Of a stretch of DNA of 44,187 bases, positions 1-8,371 are shown piece by piece. This DNA is from Phycisphaerae bacterium (GTDB taxonomy: Bacteria > Planctomycetota > Phycisphaerae > UBA1845 > JAFGLZ01), in contig JAFGLZ010000264.1 in NCBI GenBank assembly GCA_016927755.1, positions 1-44,187 of the forward strand. The letters are read 5' to 3'. The position numbers and the translations under genes are program-made. The notes below the pieces were generated by a model that had not been told where the DNA came from, searched no databases, and saw only the letters and a list, made by a program, of their open reading frames with translations. The first letter of the stretch is position 1. The number at the start of each line of letters is the position of its first letter.

Positions 1-2396
1 AAGGGGGGGGGGGGGGGGGGGGGGTGGGGGGGGGGGGGGGGTCTTCGGGCGGGGAGGGCCAGGAGGGCGGTGAGGAGGAGGGCGGCGAGGCTGATGATGG
101 CGCCGATGCGGAGCGTCGTCGGGCGGTAGACCATTTCGACCGTGCTGAGCCCAGCGGGGACTCGGACGCCGCGGAATGCGCCGTTGACCTGGTAGATGGT
201 TGCGTCCTTGCCGCTGACGGTGGCGAGCCAGCCGGGGTAGTAGGTATCGCTGAGGACGAGCAGTCCGGGGGAGCGGCTGTGCACCTTCATGGCGAGGCGG
301 TTCGGGTGGTAGTCGGTGATCTGGACGGTGTGTTGGACGTGGCCTGGGGTCAGGTTGGCGAGCTCGGCTTCTTTGGCGCGGGGGTCGAGGGTGAGCGCGG
401 CGGCGAGGGGATCGAGTTGGCCGAACAGGAGGGCGCCGATGAGCTCGTCCCAACTGTCGAGGGGGCGGACGCCTCCGACGACGACGGCGCGGGGTAAGGG
501 CTTTGGGAGTTGGGTTACGTCGAAGCGGGTGGGGACATCACCCTCGAGGAGGCCGGTGATGTCCTGAAAGCGAACGATCCTGGCGCAGTTGACGAGTTCG
601 CGCAGCCGGGACTTCGCCTCTTCCGGCACGGACGGTACGGCCAGGAGTCCGATCACTCGGTGAGCGTCGTAAGACCAGAAGTTGCCTCCGCCGTGTATGG
701 CGTAGGTACCGACGAGGAGCGGCCAGCCGCCCTGGTGCCGGAGGAGGGTGCCGTCGGGGCGCATGGTGGTCAGGCGCTTGAGGGGTTCATCGATCAGGCG
801 TGGGGGTCCTTCTCTCATGAGAAACTGGTTTGAGACGAGCAGATCGGCGAAGGCGAGGGCGATGAGGAGTCCGGCGGCGAGGGTGCGCCGTCGGTCGCTG
901 AGGAAGAGCTTACGCAGCAGGAGCGCGGCGACGAGTCCGACGATGGGCAGCTTGATGGCGTCGCGGATGAGGATGCTCCAGGGGATGAGGTTGGCGTCTT
1001 CCGGCGGGACGGCACCGAGGTTGAAGCCGGCGGTGAGCACGTTTGTGCCGAGCCGGCCGACGTTGGTCAGGCAGAGGGCGATGAACAGGGCGACGGCGGC
1101 GAAGACGATCAGCGGGCCCCAGTCGGAGAGCGATCGGCGCCAGCCGTTGGGACGGCTTGCGATTGTGGATCGGCGGCGGTCGAGGGCATCGAGGCCGATA
1201 CCGGCGAGGCAGGCGAGTGCGAGGACGACGCACATCAGGCATTTGGCTGGCCATCGGAACCGATGCAGCAGCGTGACGGTATGCCAGAGCGCGCCGAACA
1301 CGGGCGTGTACTTTCCGAGGGCGTAGAGGAAGAAGAGGATGAGCAGGGCGAGCAGGAATGGGGTGCGCGATCGGAGGAGCGGGTCGCCGTTGTCTTGGGG
1401 CGAGGGCGGCGTCGCTCTACCGGACAGGCGAGCGAAGAGGAGGGTCAGGAAGATCGCAACGGGGACGATACCGACGTAGAAGGCGCCGAGCCAGTAGACC
1501 TCGCAGCTCGGGGCCCAGTAGGCGCCGGCGTGCTCGGGCGCGCCGTAGAGCGACGGGACGAGCAGGGTGAAGACGGCCATGGGGTGGATGGAGGCCTTGT
1601 TTGGCTCCGGGTCGACTTGCGTTCGGTAGGAGAGGTTGGATGCTTGCCAGGTTGGGAGGAGCTGGATCATGGCCAGGCCCGCGGCCAGGGCGCCGATGAC
1701 GAGGAGGCCGGCGAAGGGGGCGATCAGGCGTCGCCAGGTCCGATGGGCATGCCAGTCGTAGACTGCGACGAAGAGGGCGTAGAGGGCGAGGCTTGCGAGC
1801 GTGAAGAGGGAGGCCTCGGGGTAGCCGGCCAGGAGTTGGAGGGCCAGGGCGACCGCGGCCAGGAGCAGCGCCGGTCGTCGTCGGAGGCGGAGCCAGCGGG
1901 CGAAGAACAATAGGACGAACGGGTACCACGCGGTGGCGTGGAGGCCGGCGGGGAATTCGTAGCGGGTGACGGTGAAGCTGTTGAAGGCGAAGACGACGCC
2001 GGCCAGGAGCGAGCCGGCGGGCGAGACGCGCCAGGCGCGGCAGAGGGCGTAAGCGCCGAGGCCGGCGAGCAGGACGTGTAGTGCGGTGAGGATGACGGTG
2101 GCCAGTCCGGTCGGCGCGATCAGGTAGAGCAGGTTGGGGGGGTAGAGGACGGCGCGTTGCATGTCGGCGAGGAACGGCTCGCCGCAGCCGCAGTAGGGGT
2201 TCCACAGCGGCAGCTCGCCGGACGAGAGCATCTCTCGATAGAAGGGGTAGCCGGGGTAGTAGAGGAAGTAGAGGTCGCGCGAGACGAGGACCTTTCCGGT
2301 GAGCATGAGGGGTGCGAAGAAGGCGAGGGTCATGGCGACGAGGGCGAGGATCTCGACGGGGCGTCTTGGTTTGGGGTTGGGGTGGGCGGCGGTCAT
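1..2396 (-). CDS. YfhO-family multi-pass membrane protein (C-terminus off window)
   Basis: This leftward frame is open from an ATG at 2396 to the window edge, about 798 codons, and is cut there. It starts MTAAHPNPKPRRPVEILALV. It then alternates hydrophobic helices with loops, including the early luminal-type motif SRDLYFLYYPGYPFY and LWNPYCGCGEPFLAD, typical of YfhO and GT-C-like membrane proteins. A soluble C-terminal part (LLVLSDTYYPGWLATVSG) and a last membrane helix (about residues 765-785) precede the poly-proline run. Members of the family take part in cell-surface glycan or teichoic acid glycosylation, but the substrate here is unknown. It lies 45 bp downstream of dnaE2 on the same strand and may be read through from it, though a functional link to SOS repair is not evident. 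The minus-strand codons are C-rich (CTC, GCC, ATC), in line with the strand skew. Confidence 0.8.
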   Translation of the reverse strand, partial: MTAAHPNPKPRRPVEILALVAMTLAFFAPLMLTGKVLVSRDLYFLYYPGYPFYREMLSSGELPLWNPYCGCGEPFLADMQRAVLYPPNLLYLIAPTGLATVILTALHVLLAGLGAYALCRAWRVSPAGSLLAGVVFAFNSFTVTRYEFPAGLHATAWYPFVLLFFARWLRLRRRPALLLAAVALALQLLAGYPEASLFTLASLALYALFVAVYDWHAHRTWRRLIAPFAGLLVIGALAAGLAMIQLLPTWQASNLSYRTQVDPEPNKASIHPMAVFTLLVPSLYGAPEHAGAYWAPSCEVYWLGAFYVGIVPVAIFLTLLFARLSGRATPPSPQDNGDPLLRSRTPFLLALLILFFLYALGKYTPVFGALWHTVTLLHRFRWPAKCLMCVVLALACLAGIGLDALDRRRSTIASRPNGWRRSLSDWGPLIVFAAVALFIALCLTNVGRLGTNVLTAGFNLGAVPPEDANLIPWSILIRDAIKLPIVGLVAALLLRKLFLSDRRRTLAAGLLIALAFADLLVSNQFLMREGPPRLIDEPLKRLTTMRPDGTLLRHQGGWPLLVGTYAIHGGGNFWSYDAHRVIGLLAVPSVPEEAKSRLRELVNCARIVRFQDITGLLEGDVPTRFDVTQLPKPLPRAVVVGGVRPLDSWDELIGALLFGQLDPLAAALTLDPRAKEAELANLTPGHVQHTVQITDYHPNRLAMKVHSRSPGLLVLSDTYYPGWLATVSGKDATIYQVNGAFRGVRVPAGLSTVEMVYRPTTLRIGAIISLAALLLTALLALPARRPPPPPHPPPPPPP
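3..41. repeat. Long G homopolymer tract
   Basis: The + strand carries 22 G, one T, then 16 G. On the minus strand this reads as poly-proline at the end of the YfhO-type gene, so no stop codon is reached. It could form a G-quadruplex, or it could be a sequencing or assembly artefact at a contig edge. The sequence alone cannot separate these. Confidence 0.9.
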
Positions 2397-2441
2397 GGGA
2401 CAACACTTTACCTCTGTGGGGTGGGGGGGAACAGGGGAGGG

Positions 2442-5435
2442 CTAGGCCTTGGCGACGTGTTGGACGATGAGGGAGATCGCGCTGAAGTCTTCGTCGACGC
2501 GGCCGGTGACGACGACGGGGTGGTCGCAGAAGAGGAGGTTGGCGAAGCGGCGGTATTGTCTGGGGAAGAGGACGGCCTCGTAGAGGGCGGTTTCGTCCTC
2601 GAGGCTGACGAATTCCATTTCCTCGCTGGCGGCGGTGGTGATGGTCTTCGCGGAGATGGGCCAACTGAGGACGCTGACAGTTTTTCCGACGAGGTCGGGG
2701 AGTGCGTCGGCTTTGATCCAATTCTTGTCTTGCTGGTTGGGCGTGAAGACCTCGAGGGGGTGGGCGGTGGCGAGGAATCCGAGCAGGTCGTATTCGAGCT
2801 CGAGGGTCTTGCGGGCGTTGTACGCGCGGAGGGTCGGCGAGGGCATTGCGTCGAGTAGTGCGGGGTGGGTGAGGTTCAGGGACGGGGCGGGCGTCTTGTT
2901 TCGGGTTCGGCGGGCGAGGGGTTGGTGGAGCTTGAGCTCCCACAGGAGGGTGGGGCGATTCTTGTCGGGCTCGATGCGGTCGAATGCGCCGCTGAGGATG
3001 AGGCGTTTGGCGTCGGCGTGGTGGAGGCCGGTCCGGGCGAGGAGGTCCTGGAGGCTCGCGTAGGGGCCGGCGGCGTCGCGCTGATCGAGGATTTCCTGTT
3101 GGGCGGCGAGGGTCAGGCCTTTGATCTCGGCCAGGCCGGTGACGATTCGTCCGTCTTGGGCGATGAACTTCTGTCGGCTGAGATTGACGTTTGGTCGGAG
3201 GATGTCGATGCCGATTCGCCGGGCCTCGCCGGCGTAGCCTTGGGTGCTGTAGTAGCCGCCGTGGTTGGCCATGACGGCGGCCATGAAGGCGGCGGGGTGG
3301 TGGGCCTTCAGGTAGGCGGATTGGTAGGAGACCATGGTGTAGCTGGCCGAGTGGGGCTTGCAGAAGGAGTAGCCGCTGAAGGCCATGATCATCTGGAAGA
3401 CCTCGTCGATGGCGGGATCGGAGACGCCTTTGGCGCGTGCGCCGTCGACGAACCGGCGGTAGTAGTGGGCCAGCTCGAGCTCCTTGTCCTTTTTGGACAT
3501 GATCTTTCGGAGGCGGTCGGCGTCCTCGCAGGAGAAGCCGGCCATGGCCATGGCGACGCGGGAGACGTCTTCCTGATAGATCATGATGCCGTAGGTCTCG
3601 GCGAGGATGTCGGCCAGGAGCGGGTGGATGGGTTCGTAGGGCAGGCCGTGGACGCGTTCGACGTAGCGTCGGGTGTAGGCGTTGGCGGCGGGTCGGATGA
3701 TGGAGGTATTGATGACGAGGTGCTCGAAGTCGCCGCGGCCGGTCTTGATTTGGAGTTGGCGCATGGCGGGGCTTTCGCAGTAGAAGACGCCCATGGTCTG
3801 GCCGCTGGCGAGGAGGCGTTGTGTTTTGGGATCGGCGACGGGGTCCCATCGCCATTCGTCGAGGTGGACGCCTTCGGCATGTAGGTTTGCGACGGCGTCA
3901 CGGATGACGGCGAGGGAGCGGTTGCCGAGCAGGTCGATCTTGACGAGTCCGAGGTCCTCGACGCCGTCTTTCTCCCAGTGGACGATGTTGACGCCTTTTG
4001 CGGCGGGCTGGACGGGGACGCGCCGCCAGATGTCGCCGGGCGTGAGGATGACGCCTCCGCAGTGGGTGCTGAGCTGTCGGGGTTTTCCGATGAGGCGCGC
4101 GGCGAGGCGGATGACGTCGGGCCAGGGGGGGTCGAGCTCGACGCCGGTCATTCGGGGCGCGTTTCGGATGATTTCGTTGAGGGCGTGTTCGTCGTCGGTT
4201 TGCCAGCACCACGGCAGTTTGTGGGTGACGGCGGTGATCTCGCGTTCGGGCAGGCCGAAGACGCGGGCGGTTTCTCGGAGGGCCATTCGGGGGCGGAAGC
4301 AGTTGTGGTTGGCGACCATGGCGGCGCGGTCGTTGCCGTATCGGGCCAGGACCCAGTCGAGCACTTCGTCGCGTTCGTCCCAGGGGAAGTCGACGTCGAT
4401 GTCCGGGGGGTCTTTTCGGCCGGGGTTGAGGAATCGCTCGAACATGAGGTTGTGCCGGATGGGGTCGACGTTGGTGATGCCCAGCGAGTACGAGACGATG
4501 CTTGCGGCGGCGGATCCGCGTCCGCAGATTCTGGGGGATCGTTGGACGATTTCGTCGACGACGAGGAAGTAACCGGCGAAGCCCTTTTGCTCGATGAGAT
4601 CGAGCTCGCGTTCGATGCGGGCGACGACGGTTTCGGAGAGTTCGCCGTAGCGGCGGCGGGCGCCCTCGTAGGTCTTGCAGCGGAGGAGCTCGATCTCGGA
4701 CATGCCGGGCGGGCAGGGGAACTCGGGGAAGAGGACCTTACTGAAGTCGGCGTCGAAGCGGAGCGAGTCGATCAGGCGCCGGGCGCCGTCGACGGCTTGG
4801 GGCAGGGCGGCGTAGCGGGGTTGGACTGTCTCGGGCGGCTCGAACAGGGCTCGCGGGTCGGCGAGGTCTTCCTCGCGGAGGGAGCTGAGTCGTTGTTTGA
4901 GCTCGATGGCTCGCATGAGGCGGTGCAGCTCGTAGTCGTGGCGGTCGAAGAAGATCGCGGGGGGCGCGATCGCCCAGGGCAGGTGTCGGACTTGGGGCGG
5001 GGGGCGTTTGAGGTTGTGGGCGATGCGGAAGTAGACGGCGTCGTGACCGTCGAGGCGCGCGATGATTCGGAGCGAGTCGGTGACGACGGCCAGGCCGGCG
5101 GCGAGGTCGCTGAGCGTCCGTTCGAGGTTGAAGTCTTCGTGGCAGTGTCGTTGGGTGAGGATTCGGCATAGGCGCGCGTAGCCGTTTTCGTTGAGCGGAT
5201 AGAGCAGGGCGTTTTGGCGCGTGACGGGGTCGGTGACGTCGGCGGCGACGACCGGTCGGACATCGTGGCGTTTGGCGGCGGCGAGGAACGCCGGCAGGCC
5301 GTAGAGGGCGTCGCGGTCGGCGAGGGCGACGGCGCGGTAGCCGAGCTTGGCGGCCTTAGTGACGACGTCGCGCGGGTTGCGCGTTCCCCAGAGGAGGGAG
5401 AAGTCGCTTTGGGCGTTGAGTAGGGTGCGTGTCAT
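2442..5435 (-). CDS. dnaE2: DnaE2/ImuC-type error-prone DNA polymerase III alpha subunit
   Basis: A 997-residue C-family polymerase, the length expected of DnaE2/ImuC rather than replicative DnaE. The start MTRTLLNAQSDFSLLW at 5435 is chosen because further upstream the frame runs into repeat DNA. The N-terminal PHP domain is recognisable but degenerate: the usual HxH reads NAQ (about residues 7-9), and the later TDH reads ADR. The polymerase core is intact, with GRGSAAASIV near 305, catalytic aspartates D345 and D347 in PDIDVDF, and the third, D501, in KIDLLG. A C-terminal OB-fold begins near residue 880. In known cassettes the protein performs translesion synthesis with ImuB and the beta clamp. 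Here it is separated from imuB by about 0.6 kb of RAYT gene plus repeats. No strong Shine-Dalgarno is seen, so expression may depend on the lexA promoter or on local transcription from the module. Confidence 0.93.
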   Translation of the reverse strand: MTRTLLNAQSDFSLLWGTRNPRDVVTKAAKLGYRAVALADRDALYGLPAFLAAAKRHDVRPVVAADVTDPVTRQNALLYPLNENGYARLCRILTQRHCHEDFNLERTLSDLAAGLAVVTDSLRIIARLDGHDAVYFRIAHNLKRPPPQVRHLPWAIAPPAIFFDRHDYELHRLMRAIELKQRLSSLREEDLADPRALFEPPETVQPRYAALPQAVDGARRLIDSLRFDADFSKVLFPEFPCPPGMSEIELLRCKTYEGARRRYGELSETVVARIERELDLIEQKGFAGYFLVVDEIVQRSPRICGRGSAAASIVSYSLGITNVDPIRHNLMFERFLNPGRKDPPDIDVDFPWDERDEVLDWVLARYGNDRAAMVANHNCFRPRMALRETARVFGLPEREITAVTHKLPWCWQTDDEHALNEIIRNAPRMTGVELDPPWPDVIRLAARLIGKPRQLSTHCGGVILTPGDIWRRVPVQPAAKGVNIVHWEKDGVEDLGLVKIDLLGNRSLAVIRDAVANLHAEGVHLDEWRWDPVADPKTQRLLASGQTMGVFYCESPAMRQLQIKTGRGDFEHLVINTSIIRPAANAYTRRYVERVHGLPYEPIHPLLADILAETYGIMIYQEDVSRVAMAMAGFSCEDADRLRKIMSKKDKELELAHYYRRFVDGARAKGVSDPAIDEVFQMIMAFSGYSFCKPHSASYTMVSYQSAYLKAHHPAAFMAAVMANHGGYYSTQGYAGEARRIGIDILRPNVNLSRQKFIAQDGRIVTGLAEIKGLTLAAQQEILDQRDAAGPYASLQDLLARTGLHHADAKRLILSGAFDRIEPDKNRPTLLWELKLHQPLARRTRNKTPAPSLNLTHPALLDAMPSPTLRAYNARKTLELEYDLLGFLATAHPLEVFTPNQQDKNWIKADALPDLVGKTVSVLSWPISAKTITTAASEEMEFVSLEDETALYEAVLFPRQYRRFANLLFCDHPVVVTGRVDEDFSAISLIVQHVAKA

Positions 5436-5467
5436 GGGAGAATGCAGACCGCTTCCGTATAGAGTCA

Positions 5468-5505
5468 GGGTGGCCCACCGCTTCAGCGGTGGGGGACACG
5501 AATTC
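5468..5505. repeat. REP family I element, forward copy (A)
   Basis: An imperfect hairpin: GTGGCCCACCGCTTC then AGCGGTGGGGGACAC, ending in GAATTC. It lies between dnaE2 and the first RAYT gene. It is the reverse-complement relative of the units in the array at 6115-6392, so the transposase is flanked by REP units in opposite orientation. Confidence 0.85.
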
Positions 5506-5518
5506 GCTTTTCCGATCA

Positions 5519-6100
5519 CTACCACACGATTGGCCAGCCGCCGTCCCAATCCATCGTCAGCATGGCTCGGTCATCCATTTCGTAATAGCGATAGCTGCTG
5601 TAGGCCCAATCCTCCGCTCGATCGACGAGACCGCGTGTGATAGGGTTCTTGTGACAGTAGTCCAGCTTCTCTATCAACGTATCGCGACAGTTGATGTTGA
5701 AGTCATGCCCTCGCGTGTTCCAGATCATTTGACGTCCCGAGGCGCAACGTGCCCAGTGATTAAGCGGTTGGGACCACAATTGTCCGTGGTCTTGCCAATA
5801 GGTTCGCAGGCACTGCTTGGCGTGAAACCCGACATGCTGCTTGAAGGCATTAAGCAACTTGGAAACGGCAACGGGTTCGTCGCTGTCCTTGGGGTGGGGG
5901 AATATCAACACATGAACGTGTTCGGGCATGATGACGTAGCCGATCAGGCAGATACCGAACTTTTGCTGCAGGAGGCGCATACCGTCGACGACTACCTGCT
6001 TGATGGCATCATGGTGAAAGAACCCGAGGCGGCGAAAACAAGATATCGTCCAGAAATGGATGTGACCGGGTTCGTCATGGCGTCTTAGTTGTGAGGGCAT
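5519..6100 (-). CDS. REP-associated tyrosine transposase (RAYT 1, IS200-like Y1 family)
   Basis: A 193-residue Y1-transposase-family protein starting MPSQLRRHDEPGHIHFWTIS. The HUH metal-binding motif is MPEHVHVLI (H61, H63). The C-terminal family signature is present as KLDYCHKNPITRGLVDR followed by RAEDWAYSS. RAYTs are HUH nucleases tied to dispersed REP palindromes, and this one is bracketed by REP units. One oddity: where the second RAYT in this window has GYDRNI, this one has GHDFNI (H132). If that tyrosine is the nucleophile, as I suspect from family alignments I remember, this copy may be inactive through a single TAT-to-CAT change. The gene sits inside the SOS operon, between imuB and dnaE2, on the same strand. 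The open frame extends upstream through the repeat array, but the residue pattern of the family begins at this ATG. Confidence 0.85.
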   Translation of the reverse strand: MPSQLRRHDEPGHIHFWTISCFRRLGFFHHDAIKQVVVDGMRLLQQKFGICLIGYVIMPEHVHVLIFPHPKDSDEPVAVSKLLNAFKQHVGFHAKQCLRTYWQDHGQLWSQPLNHWARCASGRQMIWNTRGHDFNINCRDTLIEKLDYCHKNPITRGLVDRAEDWAYSSYRYYEMDDRAMLTMDWDGGWPIVW

Positions 6101-7577
6101 GATCTGGACTCCGGGAATTCGCGTTCCCCACCGCTGAAGCGATGGGGCACCCGCGCACCCGTATTGGATTCCTGGAATTCGCGTTCCCCACCGCTGAAGC
6201 GATGGGGCACCCGCGCACCCGTATTGGATTCCTGGAATTCGAGTTCCCCACCGCTGAAGCGATGGGGCACCCGCGCACCCGTATTGGATTCCTGGAATTC
6301 GAGTTCCCCACCGCTGAAGCGATGGGCCACCCGCGCACCCGTATTGGATTCCTGGAATTCGAGTTCCCCACCGCTGAAGCGATGGGGCACCCGTCACGAA
6401 TTCGCTTTACTACCGCGCGGTGTGACGGCTCGCCGCGGTATGCGGCGGGGTCGATGGCGTTTTCTCCGAAGCGGTCTCGGATTCGGTCGATGGCGGTGAG
6501 CAGGGCGGGGCGGTCGCGTTTCAGGTCGAAGAGGTAGAGTTGTCCGGAGGGGTAGGTCAGGTCGTCGAGGCGGAGCGCGACGGATCGGAGCCGGACGCGG
6601 CGCTGGTATGCGGCGCGGAAGAGCCGCTCGATTTGGTCGAAGAGGACGAAGTCGTTGAGCGTGGACTCGCGGAATCGTCCGGTCCTCCGGACGCGTTGGC
6701 CATCGGCGTAGGTGATCGACAGGGTAGCTCGTTTCGTGCCGAGGGCCATGTTTCGGAGTCGCCGCGCGCCGCGCGAGCAGACCCGCCACAGGCCGGCGAG
6801 GAGCGCGTCGTCGTCGTTGGTCTGGCCGGGGAAGACGAAGAGCTCGGTGACGTTCGGCGCGGGGCGGTCGATGGCTTGGACGGGGGTATCGTCCTGGCCT
6901 TGCGCGGCCTTGAAGAGCGATCGGCCGGGGGGGCCGAAGGCGGCGGTCAGGGCGTCGGCGCCGAGCTCGACGATCTCGGCGATGATACGGAGGTTGAGTT
7001 CGAGGAGTTCTTGGAGGAGGTCGTCGTCGACGCCGGGCAGGTGTCCGACGGGGAGTGGCGCGAGGAACTCGCGTTCGCCGCCGAGCATGACCTCGCAGAG
7101 GCCCGTGGGTCTGATGACTCGGGTGGCGACCTTGCTGACGAGCTTGTTTCGGGCGACGCCGAGGCTGGGGTCGAGTCGGTAGTTATCGAGGAGGCCGCGG
7201 CGGAGCGAGGCGGCGGCGTCGAGCGCGGCGCCCCAGAGGCGTTCGGTGCCGTTGAGGTCGATGAAGACGTGTCCGGGTCCGGCGGGCTCGACGGCGGGTG
7301 AGTAGCGGTTGGCCTCGTTGAGGACGGCGCCCATCGCGCGGTCGTAAACGTCGGGGGTGGGGTCGAGGACGACGAGGTCCCGGCAGCGGCGCTTGGCGTG
7401 TTCGAGCAGCATGCCTCGTCCGAGCCCGGCGATCATCGCCTGGCGGGAGACGTCGAGCAGGGTGCGGCGCGTTTGTCCCGGGGTGGCGACGGCCAGGGGG
7501 CAGCCCCTGAGTTTCGGGTCGAGGGCCTCGGCCACGGCGGTGTAGAAGCCGATGATGTTGACATGGACGATGGTCAT
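6075..7577 (-). CDS. imuB: ImuB-like, catalytically dead Y-family polymerase with repeat-encoded tail
   Basis: A Y-family polymerase fold starting MTIVHVNIIGFYTAVAEALD at 7577. All three catalytic acids of active DinB-type enzymes are missing: the first aspartate is N7, and the DE pair is G102-H103 in PGHVFIDLNG. That loss is typical of ImuB, the non-catalytic adaptor of the ImuA-ImuB-DnaE2 mutasome. A beta-clamp-binding pentapeptide QLYLF lies at 346-350, where ImuB proteins carry theirs. The ATG overlaps the stop of the DUF72 gene by 4 bases (ATGA), so translation is probably coupled. The recognisable protein ends near residue 396 (about 6390). The frame then runs through the 60-bp array as repeats of a 20-residue unit (CPIASAVGNSNSRNPIRVRG) and stops at 6075, inside the RAYT start region. 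The native stop was probably lost when the module entered. Confidence 0.85.
   Translation of the reverse strand: MTIVHVNIIGFYTAVAEALDPKLRGCPLAVATPGQTRRTLLDVSRQAMIAGLGRGMLLEHAKRRCRDLVVLDPTPDVYDRAMGAVLNEANRYSPAVEPAGPGHVFIDLNGTERLWGAALDAAASLRRGLLDNYRLDPSLGVARNKLVSKVATRVIRPTGLCEVMLGGEREFLAPLPVGHLPGVDDDLLQELLELNLRIIAEIVELGADALTAAFGPPGRSLFKAAQGQDDTPVQAIDRPAPNVTELFVFPGQTNDDDALLAGLWRVCSRGARRLRNMALGTKRATLSITYADGQRVRRTGRFRESTLNDFVLFDQIERLFRAAYQRRVRLRSVALRLDDLTYPSGQLYLFDLKRDRPALLTAIDRIRDRFGENAIDPAAYRGEPSHRAVVKRIRDGCPIASAVGNSNSRNPIRVRGWPIASAVGNSNSRNPIRVRGCPIASAVGNSNSRNPIRVRGCPIASAVGNANSRNPIRVRGCPIASAVGNANSRSPDHALTTKTP
6115..6392. repeat. Tandem array of five REP family I units, 60-bp period
   Basis: Five copies start at 6115, 6175, 6235, 6295 and 6355. 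Each has GAATTC, then GTTCCCCACCGCTGAAGCG, then ATGGGGCACCC, and the first four are followed by a constant 22-bp linker. Copies differ at only a few positions (GCG/GAG after GAATTC; one GGCCAC for GGGCAC). Because the period is 60, a multiple of three, at least five of the six reading frames stay open across it. The near identity points to recent tandem duplication. Confidence 0.97.
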
Positions 7578-8371
7578 GACGGGTTGATCATCTCCATCAA
7601 CCGTTTGGCGTTTTGGGCGGCTTGGCCTCGCCAGTGGTTGTTGAAGAACACGAGCATACGGGAGGCCTTTTCGGCCATGGCGGCGAGGCGGCCGAGCCAC
7701 TCGTGGAGCTCGTCGTCGTTGTAGAGGTAGTCGTATCGGGACTGGTTGTCGCCGTCCCACCATTTTTCGGCGTTTCGGCCGTGCATGCGGACGTAGGCGA
7801 GGGGCGCGGTGACCTCCTCGACCGGGGGGGGCAGCTTGGGCAGGCGGGGCTCGTCCACGCTGACCAGCGAGAGGTTGAACTTCCGCAGTCCGTCGAAGAC
7901 ACGGCGGTGGAACCATTCGCTGTTTCGGAACTCGACGGCCAGGGGCAGCCCGGCCAGGCGGTCGGTCAGTCGGGCGAGGTATTCGCGGTTGTCGCGCGTG
8001 TAGTGGAACGAGTAGGGAAACTGCAGCAGGACGGCCTCGAGCTTGCCTGCTTGCTCGAGGGGGCGGATGCCGTGGCGAAACTGGTCGGCGACGGCCTGGA
8101 ACCGGTCGGGGGAGACCTCGTGGGTCATTTCGCGGAACGCTTTAACGGCGAAGCCGAGTTTGCCCTGTGAGGTCTGGAGCATTCGTTCGAGCATGGCGGG
8201 TTCGGGCTGGCGGTAGAAGGAGAAGTTGAGCTCGACGGTGGGGAACATTTGGGTGTAGAGGCGGAGGTATTCCGATTGGGGGGTTCCCTCGGGATAGATC
8301 GGTCCGACCCAGTCGCGATAGGAGTAGCCGGAGGTGCCGATGAGGATGTCGCATTTTGGGGTCATGGTCAC
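7574..8371 (-). CDS. DUF72 (YecE-like) protein within the SOS operon
   Basis: A 265-residue DUF72 protein with the family landmarks in order: GTSGYSYRDWVGPIYPEG near the N-terminus, VELNFSFYRQP, AVEFRNSEWF in the middle, YVRMHGRNAEKWW, and FFNNHWRGQAAQNAKRL near the end. DUF72 proteins adopt a TIM-barrel-like fold; their biochemical role is not established. The GTG start at 8371 overlaps the lexA stop (GTGA); an ATG two codons later (8365) is the alternative. The stop overlaps the imuB start (ATGA). Tight coupling on both sides places it in the SOS regulon, where ImuA stands in described lexA-imuA-imuB-dnaE2 cassettes. A role in translesion synthesis or DNA handling is inferred from context only. 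Confidence 0.9.
   Translation of the reverse strand: MTMTPKCDILIGTSGYSYRDWVGPIYPEGTPQSEYLRLYTQMFPTVELNFSFYRQPEPAMLERMLQTSQGKLGFAVKAFREMTHEVSPDRFQAVADQFRHGIRPLEQAGKLEAVLLQFPYSFHYTRDNREYLARLTDRLAGLPLAVEFRNSEWFHRRVFDGLRKFNLSLVSVDEPRLPKLPPPVEEVTAPLAYVRMHGRNAEKWWDGDNQSRYDYLYNDDELHEWLGRLAAMAEKASRMLVFFNNHWRGQAAQNAKRLMEMINPS

Noticed and set aside
1417..3855. Long 812-codon leftward open frame
   Set aside because: It is an arginine/proline-rich shadow of the YfhO and dnaE2 genes, which have clear family residues.
2865..5171. Long rightward open frames opposite dnaE2
   Set aside because: High-GC shadow frames without family residues.
5436..5549. Longer dnaE2 start at 5549
   Set aside because: The extra 38 codons lie in REP sequence and match nothing in the family.
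6115..6392. CRISPR-like array
   Set aside because: The linkers between units are identical rather than unique, units match REP copies elsewhere, and no cas genes are near.
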